Positions 24,732 to 33,005 are shown, counted from the stretch's first letter. The stretch is DNA of 64,000 nt from Eubacteriales bacterium (GCA_030539335.1 JAUNSG010000001.1:186001-250000), one strand, 5' to 3'. The notes: generated by a model from the sequence alone, not told the origin. Made by a program: numbers and translations.

Positions 24732-25411
24732 AAAAACAATACAAAAACCGAACCGTTGTGGACAACGTCTCCCTCTGCCTGTCCCCCGGTGTCTATGGCC
24801 TTCTCGGCGCCAACGGCGCAGGGAAAACCACGCTGATGCGGATGCTGTGCGGCATTTTACAGCCCTCCGGCGGCACGGTCCGCTTTGACCGCTACGATGT
24901 GACCACCGAGGAGTACCGCTCCGTGCTGGGCTATCTGCCGCAGGATTTCGGCTACTATCCGGACTTCACCGGTATGGACTTCCTGCTGTATCTGTCTGCA
25001 CTCAAGGGGCTGGACCGCACACAGGCAAAGCGCCGGGCCGCTGAGCTGTTCCAGCTGGTATCCCTCGAGGAACAGGCAAACCGGAAAATCAAAACCTATT
25101 CCGGCGGCATGAAGCAGCGGCTCGGCATCGCACAGGCGCTGCTCAACCGCCCCAAGCTGCTTGTGTTGGACGAGCCGACCGCCGGACTGGACCCCAAGGA
25201 GCGCGTCCGCTTCCGCGAGCTGATCGCCGCGCTCGGCAAAGAAAACATCGTCCTGCTCTCGACACACATCGTGTCGGACATCGAGCACATCGCGGACATC
25301 GTCCTGATGATGAAGGATGGCCGCATCATCTACAACGGCGCGTGGGACGATTCCCGCGGAGATCTGGAAGCATTCTACCTGAGTCAGTTTGAAGAGGAGG
25401 AAACCCAATGA
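24707..25411 (+). CDS. ABC transporter ATP-binding protein
   Basis: 234 residues with Walker A GANGAGKTT (about 36-44), Q-loop LPQDFG, signature YSGGMKQR and Walker B LLVLDEPTAGLDP, then the H-loop in LLSTHIVSD. This is the single-domain ATPase of a drug- or lantibiotic-type exporter. The start at 24707 uses GGAGGA just upstream and lies inside the end of the preceding gene. It pairs with the permease that follows (four-base overlap). Substrate unknown. Confidence 0.94.
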   Translation: MELRINQLKKQYKNRTVVDNVSLCLSPGVYGLLGANGAGKTTLMRMLCGILQPSGGTVRFDRYDVTTEEYRSVLGYLPQDFGYYPDFTGMDFLLYLSALKGLDRTQAKRRAAELFQLVSLEEQANRKIKTYSGGMKQRLGIAQALLNRPKLLVLDEPTAGLDPKERVRFRELIAALGKENIVLLSTHIVSDIEHIADIVLMMKDGRIIYNGAWDDSRGDLEAFYLSQFEEEETQ

Positions 25412-26550
25412 ATGTTCTAAGACAATTGTATCCCTATGAACTGAAAAAGCTGCTGCAGACAAAGGTCCTGTGGATCGGTACCCTCATCATGGTAGCGCTC
25501 TGCATACTGATCAATTTCGCTCAGACTGCTGAGAACAGCCGCGGTCTGGCTAATATCAAGCAGCAGAACGAAGCGGCACGGGCGCTGTCCGGCCGTCCGG
25601 TTGACGAGCAGCTGCTGACCGAGATGAAGGATAACCTCGCCGAAGATCAAACCGAGATCAATCCCAACGACCCTTACTTTGAAGTCGAGCAGTTCGTATG
25701 GTTTACCACCATGAGCGCCAAGAGCTTTCGGACCATCGACGAGGACTCGCTGTATCAGGCGCGGCTGGCAAAGGTGAAGTCCAACCGCAACGACATGAGT
25801 CTAACCGAAAACGAGGAGGTCTTCTGGAGTGAAAAGGAAAACCAGATTTCCACCCCGATCACCTATACCTATTCCAAAGGCTACAGAGGCTTCATTATGA
25901 ATATCTACGCCAGCAATTACATACTGATTATCCTGATCGGATTGTGCCTTTCCGCCGTATTTGCCGACGAATACGAGAAAAAAACCGACCAGTTGCTGCT
26001 CTGCACACGGTTTGGAAAGCAGAAACTATTCTATGCCAAGCTTTTGGCCGGGCTGACCGTCGGTATCGTGCAGACCATCCTGATGTTGGGCATACCGCTG
26101 GCGATCAACTTCGCCTTTTTCGGCACGGACGGCTTTGACGCCGCAATACAAACCCTGCTGCCGGAATGCTCCCTCTCCCTGTCGCTGGGAAATGCGTTCC
26201 TGATTACGCTGGGCGTCGCGTTCATCATCGGAATCCTGTACAGTGTGTTCTCCATGTTTCTGTCCGTCGTCTTCAAAGCACGCGCTGTGGTTATCGGCGT
26301 CATGGTGCTTCAGCTCTTTTCCAGCCAGATCAATCTGCCATCGGCATTCCGTGGTCTGTCGGATGCCTGGAACTATCTCCCCGGCACCTTCCTCGGCGGA
26401 TGGATGTTCACGGAGTGTCGTCTGGTTCCCATTCTGGGGCACTACCTGACTGCATATCAGGCGGCGCCGATCATCTATCTCGTTGTCGGTATCCTGCTCT
26501 TTGTCTTTGCACGGAGAGCCTATCGAAACTGGCAGATCACCGGACGATAA
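25408..26550 (+). CDS. ABC-2-type exporter permease
   Basis: 380 residues. One N-terminal membrane helix (about 16-35) is followed by a ~130-residue external region rich in charged residues, then five or so helices from about 165 to 375. This is the ABC-2 layout seen with lantibiotic-immunity and bacitracin-type exporters. The start overlaps the ATPase gene by four bases. Last gene of the ECF-sigma operon, followed by a bidirectional terminator. The substrate cannot be inferred; the sigma-linked position suggests induction by envelope stress. Confidence 0.82.
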   Translation: MNVLRQLYPYELKKLLQTKVLWIGTLIMVALCILINFAQTAENSRGLANIKQQNEAARALSGRPVDEQLLTEMKDNLAEDQTEINPNDPYFEVEQFVWFTTMSAKSFRTIDEDSLYQARLAKVKSNRNDMSLTENEEVFWSEKENQISTPITYTYSKGYRGFIMNIYASNYILIILIGLCLSAVFADEYEKKTDQLLLCTRFGKQKLFYAKLLAGLTVGIVQTILMLGIPLAINFAFFGTDGFDAAIQTLLPECSLSLSLGNAFLITLGVAFIIGILYSVFSMFLSVVFKARAVVIGVMVLQLFSSQINLPSAFRGLSDAWNYLPGTFLGGWMFTECRLVPILGHYLTAYQAAPIIYLVVGILLFVFARRAYRNWQITGR

Positions 26551-26561
26551 CATCCCGATAA

Positions 26562-26610
26562 AAAAGCAGGAAGTCACGGCTTCATTTCGAAGGCCATGGC
26601 TTCCTGTTTC
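26562..26610 (+). terminator. Bidirectional terminator between the ABC operon and the HAD gene
   Basis: About 17-bp stem (26567-26583 with 26589-26606, one bulge). On the plus strand it runs into TTTCTATTTTTT, on the minus strand into six T. Confidence 0.78.
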
Positions 26611-26616
26611 TATTTT

Positions 26617-27306
26617 TTATGTCTTTTCTTTGCATTTCACGGTATTTTCGACAAAAACCGCGCGGAAATTCGGATAGACGGCATCGAACTTCAAATCCAG
26701 CTCCGGACAGAACCGGCATTCGGGATCAATCACGATCACTGAGCCAATTCCGGCCGCATTCGCCGCACGGATTCCCGCATTGGCGTCCTCAAATACCAGA
26801 CAATCCTCCGGCTTGACGCCGAGCACCTCCGCCGCAACCAGAAACAGATCCGGCGCAGGCTTTCCCTTTTTAAATCGGTCGTTGCAGACAACATTTTCGC
26901 GCCGGAACCAACGATCCAAATGCAGATTTTCAAAATAAAAGTCTACGCTGTAAGGACTTGCCGACGTCGCGATGGTAAACGGAATCTCATTCTCGCACAG
27001 GGCATCCAAATAAGCCTCCAGTCCGGGAACCAGACAGAAATGCTCCGGGTCACTCAGACATAGCTGCTGATAATAATCCTTTTTCTTCATACGGTATCGC
27101 GTTGACTCTTCCTCCGTCAGGCGGTCTCCCCAAATATAACGTACCGTTTCCATACTGCCACGGCCGCACAGGACATTGCGGTATTCCTCCTCCGGAATCG
27201 GATCCATCTGGTGATCTGCGAGCACCTGATTCCACGCGTTGAGCTGAAATATGGTATCAAAAAACATGGTACCGTTAAAGTCAAAAATGACGGCTTGTTT
27301 CTCCAC
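26617..27306 (-). CDS. HAD-superfamily phosphatase/phosphoglucomutase-like hydrolase
   Basis: 229 residues of the beta-phosphoglucomutase-like HAD class. Motif I is DFNGTMFFDT (Asp9, with Asn11 where most have a second Asp). Motif II is the TSAS stretch, motif III GKPAPDLF and motif IV VFEDANAGIRAA. Cap residues lie between 20 and 95. A GTG start at 27306 is chosen because GGGAGG lies six bases upstream; upstream in-frame codons lack a ribosome site. Asn11 in place of the acid/base Asp occurs in a minority subgroup and may alter catalysis. Substrate unknown. Divergent from sipL. Confidence 0.85.
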   Translation of the reverse strand: MEKQAVIFDFNGTMFFDTIFQLNAWNQVLADHQMDPIPEEEYRNVLCGRGSMETVRYIWGDRLTEEESTRYRMKKKDYYQQLCLSDPEHFCLVPGLEAYLDALCENEIPFTIATSASPYSVDFYFENLHLDRWFRRENVVCNDRFKKGKPAPDLFLVAAEVLGVKPEDCLVFEDANAGIRAANAAGIGSVIVIDPECRFCPELDLKFDAVYPNFRAVFVENTVKCKEKT

Positions 27307-27387
27307 CTTGCACCTCCCGTTATGTGCACTTTCTCTCTTCTCGGTATTTATTGTAACATAACAATTGGATTTCATCAATCATTTCGT

Positions 27388-27416
27388 GCATATCTTTCTC
27401 AGATTTCCCATACGGT
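27388..27416 (+). promoter_or_regulatory. Sigma-E-like sporulation promoter of sipL-spoIVA
   Basis: GCATATC (27388-27394), 14 bases, CATACGGT (27409-27416), close to the mother-cell sigma-E consensus KMATATT-N14-CATACAHT. It is 38 bp before the sipL start, with the start point expected near 27423. Confidence 0.6.
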
Positions 27417-27453
27417 TATACAAATGCAGCCGTTTGAAGGAGGATATCAATGC

Positions 27454-28944
27454 ATGGAACTGACTAAAACCAATCTGGAATGGAATCGCCTGCTTCTCGA
27501 TTCCCAGCGTACCTATGAGGAATCGGCCGATGCCATCGTTCCGGACACATTTCCGGACATCCTGCGCATCTCTGCCGCCTATGGCACCGTACAACTCAAG
27601 GATGATTCGCCGCAGAACGGCCGGGTACTGATCTCCGGCTCGATCCCCGTTACTGTATTATATGTCCCGGAGGGCGGGGGGCTTCGCCGTCTGACGGTGC
27701 CGATCAGCTTTGCCCACATTGAAGAATGCCCCGGTATCACGGAGGACAGTCCGCTCTTTGTCAACTGCCAGATCGTCAACACCAGCGCCAATGTCATGAA
27801 TTCCCGGAAGATTTCCGTGAGCGCCATCCTGTCCATCCGATGCAGCGTGTTCGCACAGGAGCAGCTCCAGCTCACGAGCGGCATCTCTGCCCCCGATAAC
27901 AGCCTGGAGGTCCTCTCCTCCACCCATACTATCACGGTTCCGACCGCTATCCAGCGCCGCGAATTCACCATTATGGACGATTTGGATCTGTCCGAACTCA
28001 GCCGTTTTACCGAGCTGTTTGCACCATATGGCGAACTGCATGCGACCGAATGCCGTATCTTAAACGGGAAAGCCGTGCTCAAGGGAGAATGCGTGCTCCA
28101 TCTGCTCGGTATGACACAGGAGAACGAGCTGGATCACCTCGACTGCTCCATGCCGTTCACACAGATTTTTGACGCCCCCAAGTTTGACGAAAACCATCAG
28201 GTTACCGTTCGTTTTTCCCTCCGCCATCTGGATGCGGAAAAGAGCGAGGATGGGCAGCTCTCCGTCGGCATCGGCATCAACGTCCTTCTGACGGCCTTCG
28301 CGACGCAGACTCTGCAATCCATCGCCGACGTCTACCATCTGCAATTCCCCGTACACACGGACACCACCGCTCTCGACATTCCCGCCTGCCATCCCCTCTC
28401 AGAGTTTGGCTGCGAGGCATCCGAAACCATTCCGGTCGGGATGAAGGTCGTCTCGGTTGCGGATGTACGTGCCGCTCTGGATACCGTTTTGCAGGATGAA
28501 AACCGCTTTTCCCTGCGCATGATGGCTACCATTCTGTACCGTTCGGACGATGGGGAATACTATTCCATCAGCCGTGCCATCCACATACCGCTCAGCCTGC
28601 CGGACGGCACCGGCAGCATTCAGATCACCGGCATCCTCTGCCGTGCCTCTGCCACAGTAAGCGGGGAAAATTCCGTTGTGCTCTCGCTGAGCGGCCGCTG
28701 CTCCCTGCTGTGTGAAGAGCCGCTGCGCATCAGTGATGTCCGTCAGCTCGATGTCGATACCGCCGCCGCTTTGGAACGCATCTCGCCGGTATCCATCATC
28801 CTGCGCTATGTCGATCAGGAAGAACGGCTGTGGGACATTGCCAAACACTATCGGACAACGGTGGATGCCATTCGGCAGGCAAATCAAATCGGTACCGACT
28901 GCCACAGTGCCTCGGCACAAATGCTGCTCATCCCTGTACGGTAA
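27454..28944 (+). CDS. sipL: SipL-like spore coat protein (DUF3794 repeats plus LysM)
   Basis: 496 residues. Most of the chain consists of DUF3794 (SPOCS) repeats, e.g. around 35-150, 170-290 and 310-430. The C-terminus is a LysM domain (about 447-495) with LWDIAKHYRTTVDAIRQANQI. In Clostridioides difficile SipL has this build and binds SpoIVA through its LysM domain. Here spoIVA follows after 18 bp, which supports the assignment. AAGGAGG lies ten bases before the chosen ATG. Expected in the mother cell under sigma-E; a matching promoter is seen. Confidence 0.88.
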   Translation: MELTKTNLEWNRLLLDSQRTYEESADAIVPDTFPDILRISAAYGTVQLKDDSPQNGRVLISGSIPVTVLYVPEGGGLRRLTVPISFAHIEECPGITEDSPLFVNCQIVNTSANVMNSRKISVSAILSIRCSVFAQEQLQLTSGISAPDNSLEVLSSTHTITVPTAIQRREFTIMDDLDLSELSRFTELFAPYGELHATECRILNGKAVLKGECVLHLLGMTQENELDHLDCSMPFTQIFDAPKFDENHQVTVRFSLRHLDAEKSEDGQLSVGIGINVLLTAFATQTLQSIADVYHLQFPVHTDTTALDIPACHPLSEFGCEASETIPVGMKVVSVADVRAALDTVLQDENRFSLRMMATILYRSDDGEYYSISRAIHIPLSLPDGTGSIQITGILCRASATVSGENSVVLSLSGRCSLLCEEPLRISDVRQLDVDTAAALERISPVSIILRYVDQEERLWDIAKHYRTTVDAIRQANQIGTDCHSASAQMLLIPVR

Positions 28945-28962
28945 GAATTCCGGAGGTTGTAT

Positions 28963-30441
28963 ATGGAACATCAAGAACTGTATGAAGACATCAGCCGCCG
29001 TACCGGCGGTACCATTTACATCGGTGTTGTCGGTCCGGTACGCACCGGAAAATCCACCTTTATCAAACGATTTATGGAAACCCTGGTGCTTCCGAACATT
29101 GAGAACGTCTATCGGCGGGAACGCGCCAAAGATGAGCTTCCGCAATCCGGCTCCGGCCGCACCATCATGACCGCAGAGCCGAAATTTGTCCCGGAGGACG
29201 CCGCGGAAATCTCGTTGAACGGCGGGGCAAGCTGCCGTGTCCGCCTGGTCGACTGTGTCGGCTATCTGGTGGACGGCGCGCTTGGGCACATGGAGGATGA
29301 CCTGCCGCGCATGGTCTCCACACCATGGAGTGACAATCCCATCCCGATGGCACAAGCCGCTGAGCTCGGCACACGCAAGGTCATTGCGGATCACTCCACG
29401 ATTGGCCTGGTCATCACGACCGACGGCACCATCACGGACATTCCCCGTGAGGATTATGTGGACGCGGAAGAGCGTGTCATCCGGGAGCTTTCCGGCCTAA
29501 ACAAGCCATTCCTTGTCCTGGTAAATTCCGCCGATCCGTCCGGCGAAGCCGCCCAATCCCTCTGCCAGTCGCTTTCGTCCCGGTTCGATGTGACCGCCCG
29601 TGCGGTCAACTGCCTCTCCATGAGCACCGGAGAAATGGAATCGGTCTTGCAGGCTGTCCTCTATGAATTCCCGGTGCGGGAGGTCGGTATCCTGCTTCCC
29701 TCCTGGATCAACACCCTGCCCGCCGGCCATCGTGTCAAGGAGGCGATCTATCAGGGGATCCGGAGCCAGTCCACACAAATCGGGCGGATGCGCGACATGG
29801 ACGCCTGCTGCCGTGCGCTGTCACAGACCGAATACGTCACGGATTCCCATGTGGATTCCATGGATCTCGGCTCCGGCTCGGTGCGCATCACGATGACGGT
29901 GCCGCAGAGCATCTTCTATCAGATCGCCGGAGAGCAGTCCGGTCTGGAAATCCACGACGAGGCCGATCTGATCCCGCTTTTGACCCGGCTCTCACGCATC
30001 CAGAAGGAATACGAACGCTTCGACGGTGCATTGGCACAGGTCCGGCAGACCGGCTATGGCATCGTCATGCCGAGCATCGAAGAGCTATCGCTGGAGGAAC
30101 CAAAGATCGTCAAGCAAAATGGAAAATACGGTGTCCGGCTAAAAGCCTCCGCCCCGTCCATCCACATGATCCGCGCGGACATTCAGACCGAAATTTCCCC
30201 AATCGTCGGATCGGAAAAACAATCCGAAGATCTGGTGCATTACCTGCTCTCCGAGTTCGACGGCGAGCCGGAACGCATCTGGCAGACCAACATTTTTGGG
30301 AAATCCCTCAATGAGCTGGTCAGCGAGGGACTGACCAGCAAACTGACCCATATGCCGGAGGACGCACGCAGCAAGCTCCAGGAAACGCTGCAGCGCATCA
30401 TCAACGAAGGCTCTGGAGGCTTGATCTGTATCATCCTGTAA
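28963..30441 (+). CDS. spoIVA: Stage IV sporulation protein A, coat basement-layer ATPase
   Basis: 492 residues. SpoIVA polymerises by hydrolysing ATP to form the platform of the spore coat. The N-terminal GTPase-like domain has Walker A GPVRTGKST (about 24-32), a DCVGYLVDGA stretch, and the following MVSTPWSDNPIPMAQAAELGT region that is a SpoIVA hallmark. The middle and C-terminal domains are full length, ending GGLICIIL. The ATG at 28963 has GGAGG six bases upstream. Cotranscribed with sipL and closed by a strong terminator. Confidence 0.97.
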   Translation: MEHQELYEDISRRTGGTIYIGVVGPVRTGKSTFIKRFMETLVLPNIENVYRRERAKDELPQSGSGRTIMTAEPKFVPEDAAEISLNGGASCRVRLVDCVGYLVDGALGHMEDDLPRMVSTPWSDNPIPMAQAAELGTRKVIADHSTIGLVITTDGTITDIPREDYVDAEERVIRELSGLNKPFLVLVNSADPSGEAAQSLCQSLSSRFDVTARAVNCLSMSTGEMESVLQAVLYEFPVREVGILLPSWINTLPAGHRVKEAIYQGIRSQSTQIGRMRDMDACCRALSQTEYVTDSHVDSMDLGSGSVRITMTVPQSIFYQIAGEQSGLEIHDEADLIPLLTRLSRIQKEYERFDGALAQVRQTGYGIVMPSIEELSLEEPKIVKQNGKYGVRLKASAPSIHMIRADIQTEISPIVGSEKQSEDLVHYLLSEFDGEPERIWQTNIFGKSLNELVSEGLTSKLTHMPEDARSKLQETLQRIINEGSGGLICIIL

Positions 30442-30447
30442 AAAGTT

Positions 30448-30482
30448 GGCGATCGGAATTTCTCTTCCGGTCGCCTTTTTTC
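30448..30482 (+). terminator. Terminator after spoIVA
   Basis: 11-bp stem with one G-T pair (30448-30458 with 30465-30475), followed by a T-rich tail. Confidence 0.88.
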
Positions 30483-30483
30483 T

Positions 30484-30754
30484 TTTTGGGCTTGTTTCCT
30501 GACAGACGATCCGATTGCGTCAAATTATTCGTGGATGGAAATTGATTTCCCGCATTTTGCCGCCATCCGGTTCCCATTTTCCCGTTTTCCCTCCTGCAAG
30601 CTACTTCTTCCTGTTTTCTCTATTTTCAGTCTTTTTTCTTCTTTCCTCTTATTTTTATGATTTTTATTGTGTTTTTTATCACTTTTTTGATATTTTCTCT
30701 TCTTTTTGTTTCTTTTGTCACATCTTGACCAATTTTTTTGAAGAGTGTATTTTC
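30484..30754. other. Long pyrimidine-rich spacer before the Crp-type gene
   Basis: About 270 bases, very T/C-rich on the plus strand, densest at 30590-30720 where purines are rare. It stays open in one plus frame that joins the Crp gene, but the resulting Phe/Ser-rich peptide is not protein-like and the gene has its own promoter and ribosome site downstream. No hairpins or repeats stand out. Confidence 0.5.
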
Positions 30755-30783
30755 TTGACAACTGTCGCTTTTAGCCATATAAT
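30755..30783 (+). promoter_or_regulatory. Consensus sigma-A promoter of the Crp-type gene
   Basis: Perfect TTGACA (30755-30760) and perfect TATAAT (30778-30783) with a 17-base spacer, 31 bp before the ATG. Confidence 0.85.
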
Positions 30784-30814
30784 AAGAATAGAAATAAATC
30801 CAAGGAGTGATACC

Positions 30815-31489
30815 ATGCCATTGACTGCATCTCAGACCCGGAGCCTTCTCCAGTCTCCCCTATTCAATGGTTGTAATACCGAGCATTATGCATCTTTTTT
30901 GCAGTCTCTGGATACCTATGTCCTCCCGAGAGGTGAGATGCTGCCGACCTCCGTTGTCCCGGAGTCCTCGCTGATTATTTTATTGTCCGGCGAAGTCGAA
31001 TACCGCACCGTCAACGGCACACTGTTTTTTACGAAGAAGGCGCCCTATACCTTTCATCTGTCGGCATTTGTCCACAAAGACCAAGCTCCTGCTTATTTTC
31101 CGACTTTGCAGGCCCGCAAAACCATTGCCGTCCTGACATTTCTTCCGATAGCAAAGCTGCTCCCCCTGCTTCGCACAGATTCTGCGCTTGCGCTCAATCT
31201 GCTCCGTCTGCAATCCGAGAGCATTTATCATCTGACGGATATTTCCTGCCGTTTCTCCGCCTCTTCCCCCTCAGCTCGTCTGGCGATCCTGCTTTTGCAG
31301 CAGAGTGCGGCAAATCAAATGGACGTTTCGTTTGGAATTGCCAATCTGGCGCGCACCCTGGATGTCAGCCGCGCCACACTGTACCGCTCACTTTCCGAAC
31401 TGGAAGCCCTTGGCCTGATTGAGCGGTTTGGCAAATTCATTCAGATTGTTGACCGGGAACAGCTCCTGCACTATCTGGATACGTTATAA
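30815..31489 (+). CDS. Crp/Fnr-family transcriptional regulator
   Basis: 224 residues. The N-terminal cyclic-nucleotide-binding-like beta barrel spans about 18-125. A dimer helix follows, then a C-terminal winged helix near 165-215 with VSFGIANLARTLDVSRATLYRSLSELEALGLIER. No cysteine cluster of the Fnr type is present, so oxygen sensing through Fe-S is unlikely. CAAGGAG lies eight bases before the ATG, behind a perfect consensus promoter. Stands alone between terminators. The ligand and regulon are unknown; similar proteins control redox, CO/NO or stress responses in anaerobes. Confidence 0.88.
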   Translation: MPLTASQTRSLLQSPLFNGCNTEHYASFLQSLDTYVLPRGEMLPTSVVPESSLIILLSGEVEYRTVNGTLFFTKKAPYTFHLSAFVHKDQAPAYFPTLQARKTIAVLTFLPIAKLLPLLRTDSALALNLLRLQSESIYHLTDISCRFSASSPSARLAILLLQQSAANQMDVSFGIANLARTLDVSRATLYRSLSELEALGLIERFGKFIQIVDREQLLHYLDTL

Positions 31490-31516
31490 CGCCTTTTTCA
31501 ATCAAAATGCAAATAA

Positions 31517-31559
31517 AAAGCACCGTAATTCCATTGGATTTACGATGCTTTGTTTTTTT
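31517..31559 (+). terminator. Terminator after the Crp-type gene
   Basis: About 16-bp stem with two or three mismatches (31517-31532 with 31536-31551), then a T-rich tail ending in seven T. Confidence 0.75.
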
Positions 31560-31560
31560 C

Positions 31561-31800
31561 ATCAAGAGCAGAGAGACGATTTCCATCTATAGCAAATGTG
31601 AAGATGATTGAAGATGTGTATAGAGGAATAGAGCTTTGCTTAGATCGGGTGAAGGGTATCACCAAAGTGGATCGCTAATGTAAAAAGTGAAGACGCAACC
31701 AGAAAACCGTCGCTCCCGCTCTTGAAAATACAAAACATTCCCGGCGGAACCAAATCGTCCGCCGTGAACTTCCGTGGTTTATTCCCCGCCGAAAACGGGA
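31561..31800. other. Noncoding stretch with no recognisable gene
   Basis: Only short open frames occur, such as a 25-codon one ending in TAA near 31675 with no ribosome site. Two small hairpins (GGCGGA/TCCGCC near 31745-31764 and CCCGCC/GGCGGG-like near 31785-31800) are visible. It may be a gene remnant; nothing can be assigned. Confidence 0.4.
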
Positions 31801-31884
31801 AAAGAAAAAGGCGTCACAGAGCCCAACTCCGTGACGTCTTTGTCAACCTGACTATAGTATAGCCCTCTGCTTTTCAATTGTCAA
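31801..31884 (-). promoter_or_regulatory. Consensus promoter firing straight into a terminator (possible ~45-nt RNA)
   Basis: Minus strand: TTGACA (31884-31879), 17 bases, TATACT (31861-31856), so transcription should start near 31849. About six bases later begins a 12-bp stem with one mismatch, followed by a T-rich run (31810-31801). No ORF or ribosome site lies between. The product would be a very short RNA, or the element is an attenuator whose downstream gene has been lost. Confidence 0.45.
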
Positions 31885-31993
31885 CAGAAATCGCAAAAAT
31901 CTCGCAGAATTTCACGCTTTTCCCTTTGTTTTTCAACTTTTTCTACTTCTTTTTTGCTATATTCCTCTTCTTTTGTTTTATTCTTTCAGGCAA

Positions 31994-32026
31994 AAAAATG
32001 ACCGAAGCGATGCTTCGGTCATTTTT
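31994..32026 (-). terminator. Terminator after the small XRE gene
   Basis: 15-bp perfect stem (31994-32008 with 32012-32026), loop GAT, with T-rich flanks on both strands. It lies 10 bp past the XRE stop. Confidence 0.9.
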
Positions 32027-32036
32027 GATTTTATTT

Positions 32037-32240
32037 TTATTCTCCCTCAGACGGGTTTTCATAAAAGCGAACCCAATCAAAGTCCAGTGCCTCTGCAATA
32101 CGCATTGCAGTCCCAACCGGCAGACGGTAATCGCCCAGCTCAATGCGGGTATAATAGCTGCGTGCAATATGAGCCTTTTTCGCCGTGACCTCCTGGGTCA
32201 GACCCTTACTTTTTCTCAGTTCAACTAACCAGTCGCGCAT
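32037..32240 (-). CDS. Small XRE-family regulator
   Basis: 67 residues forming one helix-turn-helix: RKSKGLTQEVTAKKAHIARSYYTRIELG, then GTAMRIAEALDFDWVRFYEN. GAGGTGATTATTC precedes the ATG. The intergenic region has a TATAAT element (minus, 32315-32310) and a perfect 14-bp palindrome at 32266-32279 between that and the start, a likely autoregulatory operator. The flanking DNA is AT-rich compared with most of the window, and the gene stands alone between noncoding stretches, consistent with a mobile-element remnant; no integrase or conjugation gene is near. Confidence 0.85.
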   Translation of the reverse strand: MRDWLVELRKSKGLTQEVTAKKAHIARSYYTRIELGDYRLPVGTAMRIAEALDFDWVRFYENPSEGE

Positions 32241-32265
32241 GAATAATCACCTCATAAAATATTTC

Positions 32266-32279
32266 ATAATTATAATTAT
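32266..32279. promoter_or_regulatory. Perfect 14-bp palindrome in front of the small XRE gene
   Basis: ATAATTATAATTAT equals its own reverse complement and lies 26 bp upstream of the XRE start, downstream of the presumed -10. Low complexity weakens the case. The rest of 32241-32462 is AT-rich and empty. Confidence 0.35.
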
Positions 32280-32462
32280 CGTTATTTAGAACCTGTTTTT
32301 ACGGTGCTCATTATAGCATTAAATCAATCATATGTATATGTATTTTATGACGGATTTCACCCAAAAATGCGCGAAAATGCTGTCATCATGTTACAAATCA
32401 TAATTCAGCAAAAATCACTTTTAAAAACGAGTTTTTCTAATTTCCGCATGTCGAAAACCAGA

Positions 32463-33005
32463 TTATTTCACCAGTTTGGAAATAATCTTGAACTCCGGCG
32501 TGCCGGAAACCTTGGTCAGCTCAAACAGGACGGTCTCTGCGGTAGAGAGACGGATGCCCTCCTGCTCTGCTCTGCGCAGTCCGATCTCCTTATCATGCGG
32601 GAAGCGCGATCCAACACAGTCCTCCACGATCAGGACATCCTTTCCTTCCATCTTCATATCGATGGCGCTCTGCAGCACACAGATGTGCGCTTCCGTTCCG
32701 CAAACCAGAATATTCTGACAGCCGGTCGCGAGGACAGCCTCCCGGATCCCTTCGTCGTCCCAGCAGCTAAAGCAGCCCTTTTCCATGGCGGGGGTGTCGC
32801 CCACTGCTTCGCGAATCTCCGGGACGGTAACGCCAAGCCCTTTGGAATACTGCTCCGAAATAATCATTGGGATACCCAGTGTCTTTAATCCCTTGAGCAG
32901 CATGTTGGAACGGCGCAGCAGCGCCTCCTTGTCGGAAATTGCCGGAATCAGTTTTTCCTGATAATCAACAACCAATACGGCTGTGTTGTCTCTTCTGCAC
33001 TTCAT
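32463..33005 (-). CDS. Isochorismatase/nicotinamidase-family cysteine hydrolase
   Basis: 180 residues with the full catalytic triad of the family: Asp14 (LVVDYQ), Lys76 (AMEKGCFS) and Cys109 (CGTEAHICV), plus the cis-peptide region. The ATG at 33005 has GGAGGAGAG upstream; an in-frame start 25 codons earlier yields an unlikely polar leader. It is the YcaC-like, general amide or hydrazide hydrolase type rather than a clear nicotinamidase. It lies 71 bp after puuD on the same strand and may be cotranscribed; both act on C-N bonds. Substrate unknown. Confidence 0.87.
   Translation of the reverse strand: MKCRRDNTAVLVVDYQEKLIPAISDKEALLRRSNMLLKGLKTLGIPMIISEQYSKGLGVTVPEIREAVGDTPAMEKGCFSCWDDEGIREAVLATGCQNILVCGTEAHICVLQSAIDMKMEGKDVLIVEDCVGSRFPHDKEIGLRRAEQEGIRLSTAETVLFELTKVSGTPEFKIISKLVK

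Noticed and set aside
30515..30814. N-terminal extension of the Crp-type gene through the pyrimidine-rich tract
   Set aside because: It gives a Phe/Ser/Tyr-rich string, crosses a perfect consensus promoter, and the internal ATG at 30815 has a proper ribosome site.
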